From the NCBI GenBank assembly GCA_950295325.1, contig OX485804.1:38068001-38132000 (forward strand): 64,000 bases of DNA, written 5' to 3'. The notes under the pieces were generated by a model. The model was not told where the DNA came from, made no database searches, and saw nothing but the letters and a program-made list of their open reading frames with translations. The first letter of the stretch is position 1, and every line of letters starts with the position of its first letter. Origin of the DNA: Polytrichum commune. Its lineage: Eukaryota > Streptophyta > Polytrichopsida > Polytrichales > Polytrichaceae. A program made the position numbers and the translations under genes. Shown here piece by piece: positions 34,812-45,668 of the stretch.

Positions 34812-36604
34812 TGTAGTTAGGTTTTTGCTATGACTCAAAATAACAAACCCATGGAACTAAGTCTCCAGGAAGATTGAGATAGTGTCTATAAGGGTTAATG
34901 TCACATTGGATTAAGGATCACAATAACAACTTAGAATCTTTCTTTCTTCATTCCTTCTTTATTCCACTTATTTTCCACACTTATGGTTCCTTTATGCTTT
35001 CTTTGTCGTGAGTGATTCCGTCCTATCTTCAGGGAATTTTCTATCACTCTACATCTTGACCTATTTCAGTCGCGAAGCTCAAAAAGCTTGCCAAGTTGTC
35101 ATTGGCAATTTGTCAGGACATAGTCCGGGGTAATGTCTTTTGTATGCCACATCATCTTTGCATCTCAAGAATTAAGCTTTGCAATAATTTCAAGTTAATT
35201 CATTTTAATTCGACTTACAGTCATTCGGCCATTCTTCTCAAAATTGTAATCATCATCTTCATCTTCAACTTATCTAGCAACTTGTCACCACAAACATCCA
35301 CAAGATCATATATAATAAAAACATCAACAATTTAGGCGATATTCCTTGATTGAAGCCTAAATACATTTTAAGTTCAAAAAGATTTGCCTTTGGCAATGTC
35401 TTACACTAAGTAGGCAACTTCTCTTTCTTGAGATAATAATGTCTTCCGCAGCTTATAGCCTGCTACTAAGTATATTCTATCTGCAATCATTGCATTGGCT
35501 TCACGCCAGGTAATGTCTTGTAACGGCTATTAAGCTATGGTCTATCAAATCGGCCTCTCTCTCTCTTTCTTTCTCTCTCTGACAAGACTTGTAGAGCCTA
35601 TGGCCTAGCCATGTTTTTATCTCTCACGACTCTACCTCTTACGTCCCTCTACAACGCCTCCTTTCCCGCTTTGGTTAATCGCCTCTCTCATTGCACACAG
35701 GCGATAAGCTGACGTCCCAGGCGATAACCCTTCTTTGACGCTCCGGTTTCTTCCCCTTCTAACAGGCGATTGCCTCTTTCTCAGACTAATTGCCCTTGTT
35801 GGTTTCTCTCAAGACTACTCGACTTCTTTCAACTCTGGCCTATAGTTTAAGACCTCTCATCTTTGACATTGCAACTTCTCAAGACTATACTGTGCTATCT
35901 CGACTACTAGCCTACATTTTTCGTCACTCTTTTGGCCATTGCCCTTTCTTCCACTCTCGGCATTTAGCTCTCACTTGCTATCTTAGACAGAGAGAAACAT
36001 CTCTCATGTTTATGGACATACTCAAACTTCGACCATTGCTAACTCTCAGACATTACTTTCAAAGTTCCTCGCCCTCTTGGCGGATGATTCGTCTATTTCA
36101 ACGCTCATGACTATTGCCAGAAATCACACGAGACATTTCTTTCATTCACAAGTATCAATCAACAACAATCAGAATTCCACTTCAGAAACATCATAGCAAT
36201 TGTATTTAGTAGACTATTTACTTCTCATTGTCAAATTTCCGAGTTAACTGAGAGACCGAATCACTTGGCTCTTTCACCTAATTGTACTTCCGCCAGCCTC
36301 TTGCCTAGCATTGTCCATCTCTAAGTGTTCAGCCTCAATCTCTGAGTGCTCAAACTTTCTACAAGCCTATTGCTCCTAAGTTGAGACTACGTCTGATTCT
36401 ACAATGGTAAATAGCATGTCTCGACAATGGCCGACCTCCTCCTTATCAGCGGGGGAGGCGAAGGCGGTTGCAACCGTCTGCAAAACGGCTATTGCCCTCT
36501 TTTCACATTGTTAGTGAACTCCTAAATGACTATCGCCGCTAATCTTCACTAACTTAGTAATTTAAGCTCTAAAGTTAGGTGGTGGCCAAAAAACTGAGCC
36601 TACA
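34812..36604. mobile_element. Solo LTR, 1.8 kb, family L copy 1
   Basis: Begins TGTAG and ends CTACA, flanked by CCATT and CCAAT (5-bp duplication with one mismatch). It is homologous in reverse orientation to 59464-61206. Matching blocks include CTATGACT-AAAA-AACAAACCC, GTCTCCAGGAAGA-TGAG, TAGTGTCTATAAGGGTTAAT and GTCACAT-GGATTAAGG. The + strand is pyrimidine-rich. Variants of GGCTATTGCC and AGGCGAT occur repeatedly. ORFs in it (for example 35790-36110) are artefacts of low-complexity CT-rich sequence. Confidence 0.75.
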
Positions 36605-37274
36605 CCAATACACTAGAGCCACATACATCATTGGAACAATAACAAAAATTATATAAGCATTGTTGTTGCATGCACCAACATGAGTGGGAGATTGTTCTTC
36701 CCTACACTAATCGTGTTCTATCACAATGTGGGGCATGGAGAGAGAGACACACACAACACCAACCCATGTTGGCAAATATGAGGGACACTTCACTCTTCAA
36801 AAGGTGGACTTCATTTGGAATGGGGGAAGGGGGGGTCCGTTGGGCCTTGTATAATTTTTAATTTTTAATTGTAGAGGTTTAAATATGTGAGGTATTTGAT
36901 GGATATTTGGTGTATGTCTCTCACTAGTCTTTTGATCTCTTGTGTGGGATCTTGAGGCGGTAGGTACACCATGTTATAGTCTCATTTTCAAAGGTCATCC
37001 CACTTCCTCTCAATTCATCACATAAAGAGATTTGAAGCTCATATAAGGTATGAGAAGAAATGGCATGGACCTTAGTTACATGGTCACTCTTCTTGATAAG
37101 AAGAACCTATATTTAAGTGATATATGATAATCCTCAAGAACGTCACTCAAAATACACGTGTTTCAATGAGATTGGAGTTATACCATGCCCACAGTAGGGC
37201 CAATCACTATTCCTCAACGGCAAGATGATTCCCTCTTGATAGAGAAGTTCATCTCTTTCCGAAATTTACTACTA
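36605..37274. other. Intergenic with a deleted small-LTR fragment
   Basis: About 37075-37215 keeps TGGTCACTCTTCTTGATAAG, GTGTTTCAATGAGATTGGA and ATGCCCACAGTAGGGCCAA of the small-LTR family, with the middle deleted. Nothing else was recognised. Confidence 0.45.
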
Positions 37275-38385
37275 CACCCTAACCTTGATAATGTCACACC
37301 CTCCGTTTCACCAAAAAGTGTGATATAAACAAGGTGTGACATACTTGATAATGTCACATTTTGTGCATAATGTGATATTATCAAAAAATATGTAGAAAAT
37401 AAAAATATAATTACAATTTTAAAAAAAATAACAAATACGAGACTTCAATGTTTTTGAATGTAAAATCTAATTCAAAATTGTGAATAACAACAAGAGCACA
37501 TCATAATGTGTCATTGAGATCAGGTAAAGACCTCTCACTAGAGACAAAGAAGCTTCTAATGTCACATTGTTTTGTTGTTGTTAAATGTGCAACACCAATT
37601 CTAATGAGTTTGTCATGGATTTTTTCCATTTCTAACAACTCATGAGTGCTGAAAATCTGAGAACCTTGGCTAGCCATAAAATTCAAAACATCTTTAGCAT
37701 ATTTTTGTGCATCGCTTAGCTTCACTACTTTAGACTCATCATCACTGCTATCAACAATCAATGGGTCCACTTCCATGGAATCAAGAACCTGTTTGCCATC
37801 TTGCACTAATTGCACAAGCTCCTCAGTAGAAAATTCCACCTCAAAATCATCTTCACCTTCCATGTTTATGTACTCCAAAGGACAAAGCTTTTCTACAGGC
37901 TTGCCTTCAACATCCAAACCCAAATTTAATGCGGCGATGAGTCTACCCAATTCCAAAGTTGCTTCCTCCATTTTGGACTTCATACGTTCATCAAGATTGT
38001 TTATATCTGCATTCCACTCTGCAGGCAATATGGCGGACTTTCTCCAACAATTTCTAATGGTTTGATCATCTAATTTGAAATTACACAAGGCATCCCACTA
38101 TGCCGAAAGCATTGAATGAGAGCTCATTCAATGACCCCCAATATGCTTTGCTTTAGCCCATGCTCACCCATGAACAATAATATCGAACCTATGCCCACCC
38201 ATACAATCCATCCATACTTGATATTATCACATTTACACTACGGATTTTGAAAAAAATAGTGACATTATCAAGGGTGATAGGGATAATAACGAGGGAGTTT
38301 TACACTATGAAAATCGGTTTCAAACTTTTAGGTGACAATATCAAGGTGTTCTATTAACAAGGGTGACATTATCAAGGTTAGACTG
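37275..38385 (-). mobile_element. Internally deleted Tigger/pogo-like element
   Basis: Ends are CACCCTAACCTTGATAATGT on the left and, reverse-complemented, CAGTCTAACCTTGATAATGT on the right. TA flanks both sides (37273-37274, 38386-38387). CAGT-type ends with a TA target are typical of the pogo/Tigger branch of Tc1/mariner. The word CTTGATAATGTCAC or a close variant recurs several times within ~110 bases of the left end and ~170 bases of the right end in both orientations, probably as transposase-binding sites. At 1111 bases it is far shorter than autonomous Tigger elements and keeps only the C-terminal coding part (37501-38097). Confidence 0.8.
37501..38097 (-). pseudogene. Tigger/pogo-like transposase, C-terminal remnant
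   Basis: The minus-strand frame reads on from a stop at 38098-38100 as WDALCNFKLDDQTIRNCWRK SAILP and ends at TGA (37501-37503), about 198 residues. The W...TI-NCWRK-(S/A)-ILP motif lies just after the DDE catalytic domain in Tigger, jerky and CENP-B-like transposases. The rest is the acidic C-terminal region seen in such proteins (EVEFSTEELVQLV, VDSSDDESK). The helix-turn-helix domains and the DDE core are missing, so it cannot catalyse transposition. The open frame has no ATG near its start. The element's own terminal repeats enclose it, which confirms its origin. A frame surviving this long suggests a recent deletion, or weak selection on the domain. Confidence 0.75.
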
Positions 38386-38754
38386 TACCAATAAGGGTTT
38401 TCGTCCTACTCACAATAACCTTAATGAATGTAATAGATTGTGGTTTCGCCTGTTCACTTCATTACATCCAAGACAAAACTCTTATCAAGATGGAAACTCT
38501 TCCACTGTCGTGACTAGTTGTTGGTCCTAGCGTGGGCATGATAAAAGTGCTCACAATGTAGACTCCATTCTAAATTTAAAGAAATGTTATCATGATTAAG
38601 AGGACTTCTACGAGTGTTTAAAGAGAAGATAAACCCAAGGAAAGGCTTCACTTTGAACTCTTATGACTTTTGCATTTGACTCCAATAGTGAGACTTGAAA
38701 TAACGTAGTGATTTGCAATTGTTAAAAGCACAAGACAACTCCAGTGGCTACAAT

Positions 38755-39135
38755 CAGTGTGTATGTTTGACAAAGTTTTTGCAAGTTTTTGACATTTGAC
38801 ATGCAAAAACTTGCACAAAAATAAAATGCACGTCAATTGACACACACGATTTAGAATTTGACATGTAGTGTGACTCGTGAAGGAAAAAACCACACGTCAA
38901 TTGACACGCACGATTTAGAATTTGACATGTAGTGTGACTCGTGAAGGAAAAAACCACACGTCGATTGACATTTAGAAATTGAAATGACATGTACCCCAGG
39001 CATGTGACATTGAGGTGACATTTTAGAAGAAAATGTAGATGTCAATTGACATTCATTTTGCGTTTTTGAAAATGTCATGTGACACTTTGGATTTGAAGTT
39101 GAATGTCAAATGAAATTTGTCAAACATACACACTG
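38755..39135. mobile_element. hAT-type MITE with exact 8-bp duplication
   Basis: 381 bases bounded by perfect 20-base inverted repeats starting CAGTGTGTATGTTTGACAAA. GCTACAAT is duplicated at 38747-38754 and 39136-39143. CAGTG ends and an 8-bp target fit the hAT superfamily. The interior contains two full 64-base tandem units (38829-38892, 38893-38956), a third partial unit, and many TTGACA/TGTCAA words. It is non-coding, although short artefact frames run through the repeat. Confidence 0.88.
38829..38956. repeat. 64-base tandem duplication inside the hAT MITE
   Basis: Two units start CACGTCAATTGACAC and end GTGAAGGAAAAAAC, nearly identical (one difference noticed). A third begins at 38957 and breaks off after about 15 bases. 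Confidence 0.9.
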
Positions 39136-39839
39136 GCTACAATTGCTCGTAAAGGTTGGAAGTGCCCACAAAAGAACAGCTTATATTAGGTGAGATGGCT
39201 AGAAAGTATCTCATCTGCAACACAATTTCACAAATACAAAGCTTTCAAAAACAGCCTCTTTTCTGCAATTGCCCTTAGCATTTATTGAAATGCTTGGTGT
39301 ATATGCACTAAAAGATGTCCCCTCATTATAATTATCTTAAAAGATCATGTACAGGATGAAACACAAGAAAAAAATCTCAAGTTTCAAAGGCAATACTATT
39401 CTTGCGTAGTTTTGTTTCTCCTATGTTTGAGTCCAAATTCTTCGCTAGAATTTGGTCCCAAGTTTTATCATTTGCTCGGAACATATAAATTGAGATTGGA
39501 AACTTCTTGGGAGCAATGAAGTTGGTGGGCTTGGTCTATCTATATTTGGAGTATAAACTAGAACATGAGAGTTTTTGGTTAACACACCAAAGTCAATATC
39601 TTCTTAAAACATTAGACGGTTTGTCATGTCCTTTTAAGGAGAATCCTATCACTTGTACAATGTGTCATGCATCTTCTGTTTGTAAGAAGAAGAATAATAA
39701 GAAGAATGTCACACAACACTTAATCCACTCAACAATTCAAAGCTAAAAGTTTTATTGACATTGGAAACACAAAAGGCCACTTTTAGGCATATAATAGATA
39801 ACTAATTCTCGAACATATACCACATGCCAACATGAAATT

Positions 39840-40263
39840 CCAGGACATTTGACTAAGCAAAGATTGAAAACAAAATCACAAGCATTCAGAAGTCATCATG
39901 AGGTATATCACACTAGAAACCCCATGACATCTTCATACCATCAAAAATCGTATTTGACGCTCAGTTTGCCAAAATGGCTCGAGAATGGAACTCCTTTCCA
40001 CCTCGCATCAAATAAATTAGACTACCTTCACCTCAAAGAGTTTCTCAACTATGAATATGAAGTGCACTTGAAGCAACTTTTGTCACCACCCCAATGCAAA
40101 ATGATCATTGCCTAACTTCCCACACCTTGAATTACATATTGGCAATTGAAAATAGACAATGGCCAACTATTACAACTATCCTTAAAATTTTTAAATTATA
40201 TCACTTTTTGTTCCTATAATGTAGTTGAAAATGAGACACATCTTGTGTTGAAGTGACCCCTTT

Positions 40264-40309
<46 letters not shown>

Positions 40310-40440
40310 CACAATGTAAAACTGGATAACCTCAAGTCTTCCCACCAACTTGATCATCTTGTCGATATCAACCATTATTTCGCTTAAAAGAACTACCAAA
40401 TCCTTCACCACTCTAAACCTTTCGCTTAAACCCTTCACCG
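39840..40440 (+). pseudogene. LINE-type ORF2 relic (region after reverse transcriptase)
   Basis: Broken frames on the + strand read LPKWLENGTPFHLASNK, LHLKEFLNYEYEVHL, then after a stop ITYWQLKIDNGQ, FCSYNVVENETHLVLK and, beyond a GA microsatellite, LKSSHQLDHLVDI. The order resembles the zinc-knuckle (zf-RVT) tail of LINE-type reverse transcriptase proteins, in which a CxFC...H-x-x-x-C-P block follows the RT. Here the frame is broken by stops. No RT catalytic motif is visible upstream. The call rests on recognition of the tail and needs a database search. Confidence 0.45.
40267..40306. repeat. (GA)20 microsatellite
   Basis: A clean 40-base GA run embedded in the LINE-type relic. Confidence 0.95.
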
Positions 40441-41060
40441 CTCTAAGTAATTAACTTCTTCTTTTTTGACTCCACCGTGGTGTGCTTCTAGTTCCACAAG
40501 CCTTTTGGTTTTGGACTTTCAAATTGAACTCATTTCCGATTGCACTACACCATTTATAGCATTTAGCATCCCTTACTATTTCGAGTTGCATTATGCTATA
40601 ACTTTGAACTGTGGATCTCAGTTTTTACCAACAAATGCCAAATTAGTTGTTTACACACTACACAACATTGACACATTTACTTCATAAAATTTTACATTGA
40701 CACTGAAATGTTATATAGCAATGTGTAACTCCGAGTAGTAAGTGACACTAAACACCATAAATGGTGCACTACAAGTAGAAAGGCCACTCAAATCCTACAT
40801 GAAAAATTTCAATGCAGTTATTAAAAATAAGGTCGGTCAGGGGAGCGTGTTTCGGTGAATTTTTTTTAGCTACTTCTCCTACTGCCCCTTGACGGTGTAT
40901 ATGGTGGGACCGGAATATAATGTTATCATTAAGAATTGCATGTATTTGCCATCCATGTTTGTGTCGTTCCACTTGTAATGCATGCGAATCACTACTAATT
41001 TATTAACATAAACTTAGAATAAGTTCATCCACGTTGGATTGACCACACCCCCTCCCCCCC

Positions 41061-41499
41061 GGCACTAGGCGCTCCTCGTTTGTGAGGAGTTGCCGCTGCC
41101 CGACTGCCCGAGACTCTGCTGCCCCCAAGACTCTGTCTGCTGCAGAGTCTGCTGCCCGACTGCCCTCGACTTTGCCCGGCCCAAAAGTCCCTATTCCAAA
41201 TTCAAATCATCATATTTCTAATTCTACATTAATCCTTCCATGAGCTTAATTAACTAACAATTTGAAACAAGTTCAAAGTCTAAACTTTGACGGGTTTAAA
41301 CTTGTTTCAAATTATTAGTTAATTAAGCTTATGGAAGGATTAATGTAGAATTAGAAATATGATGATTTGAATTTGGAATAGGGACTTTTGGGCCGGGCAA
41401 AGTTGAGGGCAGCCGGGCAGCAGACTGAGTCTCGGGGGCAACAAAGTCTCGGGCAGTCGGGCAGCAACAACTCCTCACAAACGAGGAGCGCCTAGTGCC
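41061..41499. mobile_element. Foldback element with GC-rich ends
   Basis: A 439-base near-perfect inverted repeat centred near 41280, with ends GGCACTAGGCGCTCCTCG and the complement. Each end has a hairpin, CTCCTC-gtttgt-GAGGAG, then a CTGCCCGACTGCCC-rich block and an AT-rich centre. It is flanked by C-runs (left CCCTCCCCCCC, right a 12-C run then TCCC), so no target duplication can be read. Its layout resembles the Mutator-like foldback at 28.5 kb. Confidence 0.7.
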
Positions 41500-41776
41500 G
41501 AGCCCCCCCCCCCCTCCCAACTCCATTAAGGGCACATCTTATTATGTAGTCTCCTACTCCACAAGGCTTGGGAGTAGATCCACCATTGTGCCGCCTAATA
41601 CTACACTAGTTATTGTATGTAGTGTCACCAATTCTAATTGTCTTGCTCAATAAACATTCTTATTCTTAATTATTGATTCTTTTCTTGAATACGAACGTGG
41701 GTGATTTTTATTTTTTATTTTTTGGGAGTGCTACTTTTGATGTAAGGTGTTGGTCGAAAGTTTCAAGGAACACTGA

Positions 41777-42359
41777 GGGGTTGGTTACGTCATGAACCAT
41801 GAAGTTGTCCCTTGCTACTCTGAATATGTGATTGGCCATTGAACTCATCCCGGAACCACTTTGGTTTACATCAAGAAAAGAAATCTAAGTGTGATCATGG
41901 AACTTGAGGTCCCTAAAAGGCCTATTATCATGCATACATTATCCACTATCATGGTCCAATCGGTTTTGCAGTGGGAGAAGCAAAAGAGGTTCTCTCGCTG
42001 CAAATGTCAGAGGACCATGGCTAGATAAATGTTGTTTTCATATTTTTGATTGAATTTTTAAAAAAATTGGACAAATGTTTTTCATAGTCGTGAGGAAAGA
42101 AGGGAAGTAGAAGGGGAGAAGGTCAAACATGAAGAAAATTCCCAAAACTACAATTTTTGGACATATATTCAAAAAAAAATTAGCACATCCACTTTCTGGT
42201 GCATGGTCAATTCTCTTGGTCCACATTTCAATTTACACCTAGCCAGGGTCCCATAGGCTTTAAGAATGCATTTTTAAAGAAGTTGGACCATGAAAGCATT
42301 ACCATGAACTGTGTCCATGGGAAAATGGCCTCTGACATGATACATGATGTAAATGACCC
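41777..42359 (+). mobile_element. PIF/Harbinger-type MITE, family B copy 2 (degraded)
   Basis: Collinear with 23076-23630 in the same orientation: GGGGTTGGTTACGTCATGAA at the left, ACCACTTTGGTTTACATCAA, ATTCTCTTGGTCCACATTT, and a right end GATGTAAATGACCC. Flanks TGA and TAG do not match, so the ends are eroded. Confidence 0.55.
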
Positions 42360-42482
42360 TAGTAGAGAAGACCCAGGGTCTTATACCCACTTTACCTCCA
42401 CCCGACTAGAGAATTAAAGTGACCCAATCTAAGCATTTCCACGCTAATTTTTCACCCTCAATAATAGGACTATTTTAGTGTA
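42360..42482 (+). repeat. MITE family D fragment
   Basis: Matches the right third of 30525-30869 (GAAGACCC-GGG-CTT, CGACTAGAGAATTAA, TTTCCACGCTAATTTT, ATTTTAGTGTA). It abuts the family B MITE. Confidence 0.5.
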
Positions 42483-42489
42483 CATTCGA

Positions 42490-43555
42490 GCAGTTATCAA
42501 AAAACGAATTAGTGTGACCTCTAAAGTACCATTTGTCGGTTCTTTTTGCTTTTGAGGTGGTCGGGGTGGCTCCATTGATGTCTTAACTGAGCTTAAGTTT
42601 ATTACCCATTTAGTAACGGAAGATTGTATGATAGGCAAACCTGAAAAATCATCTTACACGTCATTAAAAGTTACTCCAACAACACTGCAAAGATGCTTCG
42701 TGTTGGGATTAAGGTTACATACACGATTAAGTTTCATACTAATCAATATGCATCATAGCTAGAAAGGCAACGTAAACAAGACTCCTTAATTAATCACAAG
42801 TTTTTTCCCATTAAAAAGTTGGGCGCGCACCTTGACGACGACGATGATGAGGAGGAGAAATTAAGGAGATGTAAGTTAAAGCAAGCGGTATTCGGACGCG
42901 AGATTGGATTAGTTAAAGCAAAGTTGGAGGCCCACGGTTGATTGCACTTATGAGCTCATCATGTGCAGCCCCAAATCTCAACATATTGATGAGCACTAAA
43001 GGGGGGCTCGATCGGGATAGCAACTTATTACGACACCCTAATAATGCCATGCCCTTTGGGAGGATGATAATAATAAGTTCACCTCCCATTTAAAGCGCCA
43101 CCAAAAGATGCCTTGGGAACACCGAATTTCCCCCGACCACGACGACTTCAATACTCCTAATGTAAATGTTAATGCGCTTGAAGGGAATTGGATTTGATGA
43201 GACGCCCTAGTAAAGTTATGTCTCTTTATATAGTACCCTTCAACCTCCGAGTATCTAAGAGCATAATCTTAAGTAAGCTTGGTACCGTAGAAGAATCTCA
43301 CACAAACATATATGTGTATATATATGTGTGTTATGATGCGGGACGAGTCGTTTCGCTACTTGAAATTTCTCATACATATTTAAGCGACACTTGAAGCTCG
43401 CACATCCATAATTATAAAGGCTCTAGTAGGTGACCCGGATGGAGGAGAGCGAGCCACATAAATGCGGCCTATACTATACTCCTTCCGGCTAAGCTGGTCA
43501 CCCTTCAACTAACGTTATGTCTTTGCGGCGCCAATGATAAATTCATCCATCGTGG
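42490..43555. other. Intergenic, nothing recognised
   Basis: Slightly less AT-rich than the neighbouring DNA, with only short frames. No bounded element is visible. Confidence 0.35.
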
Positions 43556-43559
43556 ATGA

Positions 43560-43750
43560 ATGGGTATTAGTAAAACCAAGCCTTTCATCCTACACGAGAG
43601 AGCGTACTTCTCATCCATCCAACATAAAAACTTGACCCTTATAGGTTTCCGTTGTCGATTCATCTCATATGATAAATTCGAGTAGGTCAGGTCGGGGTCT
43701 TTAATGCTAATTTGTGTGTCGAATCGACTTAGAAAAGTAACCTCCAGTTG
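43560..43750 (+). repeat. Diverged dispersed repeat related to 19.1-19.3 kb
   Basis: Shares CTCATCCATCCAACATAAAA, TATAGGTTTCCGTTG, TCATCTCATATGA and GGGGTCTTTAATGCTAATTT with 19130-19340. Confidence 0.45.
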
Positions 43751-43759
43751 GCAACTCTT

Positions 43760-44132
43760 TGCCAAAAAAGGGAATCATGGCCCGCGCAAGTCATTTTCCA
43801 TGTTTGCAATGTTTTTTTGATCAACCTTTGTGTAAAACACTTGAACGGTTCAGTCGCATTTGGTTTCTCTTGAGAAACGGTCTTCCATGGACATCTGGCG
43901 GCAACGGAATGATCTGATTTTTAATAAATTGCAATGGCTTGTTGAAAAAACATGTCAAATCGTTTGGGATGCGTTGCAAACAGACACTTGGAAAAAAAAA
44001 ACTCCAGATGTGGCCTACCATGACAATCTTAACAAATTTTATTTGACTTGGGGGGTCCAAGGTCTTATTGTGACCTGGAGCAACTTAGTTATTGCTTGGA
44101 AGGATAGGCCTCATATGAGCATTATTTCTTGA
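43760..44132 (+). pseudogene. LINE-type ORF2, C-terminal relic
   Basis: The 90-codon frame at 43860-44132 reads IWRQRNDLIFNKLQWLVEKT, then VWDALQTDTW, TWGVQGLIVTWSN and WKDRPHMSIIS. R-N-D-(L)-x-F-N after a W is the familiar motif behind the zinc knuckle of plant LINE-type reverse transcriptases. In another frame just upstream, IWFLLRNGLPW looks like the preceding segment, so there is a frameshift near 43870. It ends with a stop and has no clear poly(A) tail. Confidence 0.4.
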
Positions 44133-44139
44133 TTTCCAC

Positions 44140-45320
44140 TCATGCTACAATGTTGCGGCTGGGTTGGTTGTATTTTTGGTTCTTTTTGCAATTGAATTCT
44201 CAATTTGTGCTCCCCCCCCCCCCCCAAAAAAATAATAACCTCCATGTTGCATACTATCTCAGGGTTTTTTTTTATGTTGGATGATTGAGAGGTACATTCA
44301 TATACGATGATTATGAGGTTTCCCCAAACCTCGTGTAGGTAGGGGTGAAAATTATTCCACATGGACTCCACAGTTGATTCGGGTTTTCAGATTTTATTTT
44401 TGGAGTAAACTCAAGGTTGTTTTTGTACACATGACCAAGGACCAAGGAAAATAAATTAAGTTTAGGATTTCTTGTGGTCATGGGCACTACTATGAAGACC
44501 ATGATCAAGAGAAATTCACACCACCTTTTGGTCACATGCCACAGTGTAAACTACACTCAAGCCAAGATGTTGTGTTTTTAATGAAAAACATATAAATTAA
44601 TATACATGTTAAATACATACTCAAAACTATATACTTTCTTTTGCCATGGCCACCTCATTTTCATCAAGACAACTCATGTGGGTTCTCTCTCCACAAAATG
44701 TAGGTTATCACGTGACATTATCCATTTATGCACATGTAGGTTCCACGTCACTTTCTCATCCATACTTTGGCATGCTCACCCATGGTCACTTTTATTTTTG
44801 ATGGCCGTGTGTAAAACAAAGTTGGACCACCACTCATTTCTCAAGTAATGAGAGATTCTAGAAAGTGGTGACCACGGTCATTGGTCATTGATGTAAACTG
44901 ACGATGAAAACATTATATGGTTTATTTATGTTATATAAAATATCATTGTGTTTTCATTATCCCACAGGATGTGTTTATGTAGAAATCACAAAGCTCTAGA
45001 TGTGGGGTAAAGTTTGGTGACACAAAGGAACATTGTAAACCCTAGTGTCAACAAACTTGAGAGAGGTAGGTTTAAACCCCACCACCATCACCACCACCAC
45101 CGATTTGGGCAAACCAACCCATACACTCGTTCCTTGTTGGATGCCTAAACCCTTGCCTCCAAGGTACCAATGTACAGGTTGGTTCGCCCCAGCCCACCAC
45201 CACCTACGTGTTGTTGATATCATAGATCTACTAATTAATCTATCGACATGTCTCCTATTTTTAAACCCGAATAAAAGTACATTGGGTAACACAATTTGTT
45301 TTACAAACATTAAAAGGTGG
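44140..45320. other. Intergenic, nothing recognised
   Basis: A C-run lies near 44211-44225 and a (CAC)n-like stretch near 45075-45105, which creates histidine- and threonine-rich artefact frames. No gene was seen. Confidence 0.35.
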
Positions 45321-45324
45321 GTGG

Positions 45325-45490
45325 GCTTGGTATGGTTACTCATCTTGATTGGACACATTTATTTAAGTGACATGTGGTTAGGTGTGTATCTAACTCGAAG
45401 AGATGCCAAAATTACATGTGTTTAAAAATGATCAAACTACATTCCCAAAAATTTGTTAACTATTGGTGTGGTAAAGGGGGGGGGGGGAGG
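45325..45490 (+). repeat. Small-LTR-family fragment
   Basis: Contains GGTTACTCATCTTGATTGGA, AAGTGACATGTGGTTAGGTG, ATTACATGTGTTTAAAAATG and AAATTTGTTAACTATTG, followed by a 13-base G run. Confidence 0.55.
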
Positions 45491-45668
45491 GGACCAAAAA
45501 AAATTAAAAAATTAAATTTTTTTTACTGTGATCATAATACAATATTGAACATGAACTTCAGAAGCAATGAGAAAATTGGATACTTTTATTCGTCTTATAT
45601 TAATTGCGTTTTTATCATCACATGAGAAGGGGGTGCATAGCTGCAATCATTTGTTTCCGGGCCACTTG

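Larger units (their letters stand above)
38600..39180 (+). repeat. Small-LTR-family copy split by a hAT MITE
   Basis: The left part holds GGCTTCACTTTGAACTC and GAGACTTGAAATAACG up to TGGCTACAAT. The right part resumes GGCTACAATTGCTCG and GGAAGTGCCCACA. The interruption coincides exactly with the element at 38755-39135. Confidence 0.65.

Noticed and set aside
35790-36110. 106-codon frame inside CT-rich DNA
   Set aside because: It lies within the solo LTR; its composition follows the pyrimidine-rich strand and it is not conserved in the second LTR copy.
38648-39078. Three overlapping minus-strand frames with repeated cysteine-containing blocks
   Set aside because: The repetition is the 64-base tandem duplication of the hAT MITE read in different frames, and the peptides have no family resemblance.
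40267-40306. Regular repeat that might suggest a CRISPR-like array
   Set aside because: It is a simple GA microsatellite. No spaced direct repeats with unique spacers were seen anywhere, and the DNA is eukaryotic.
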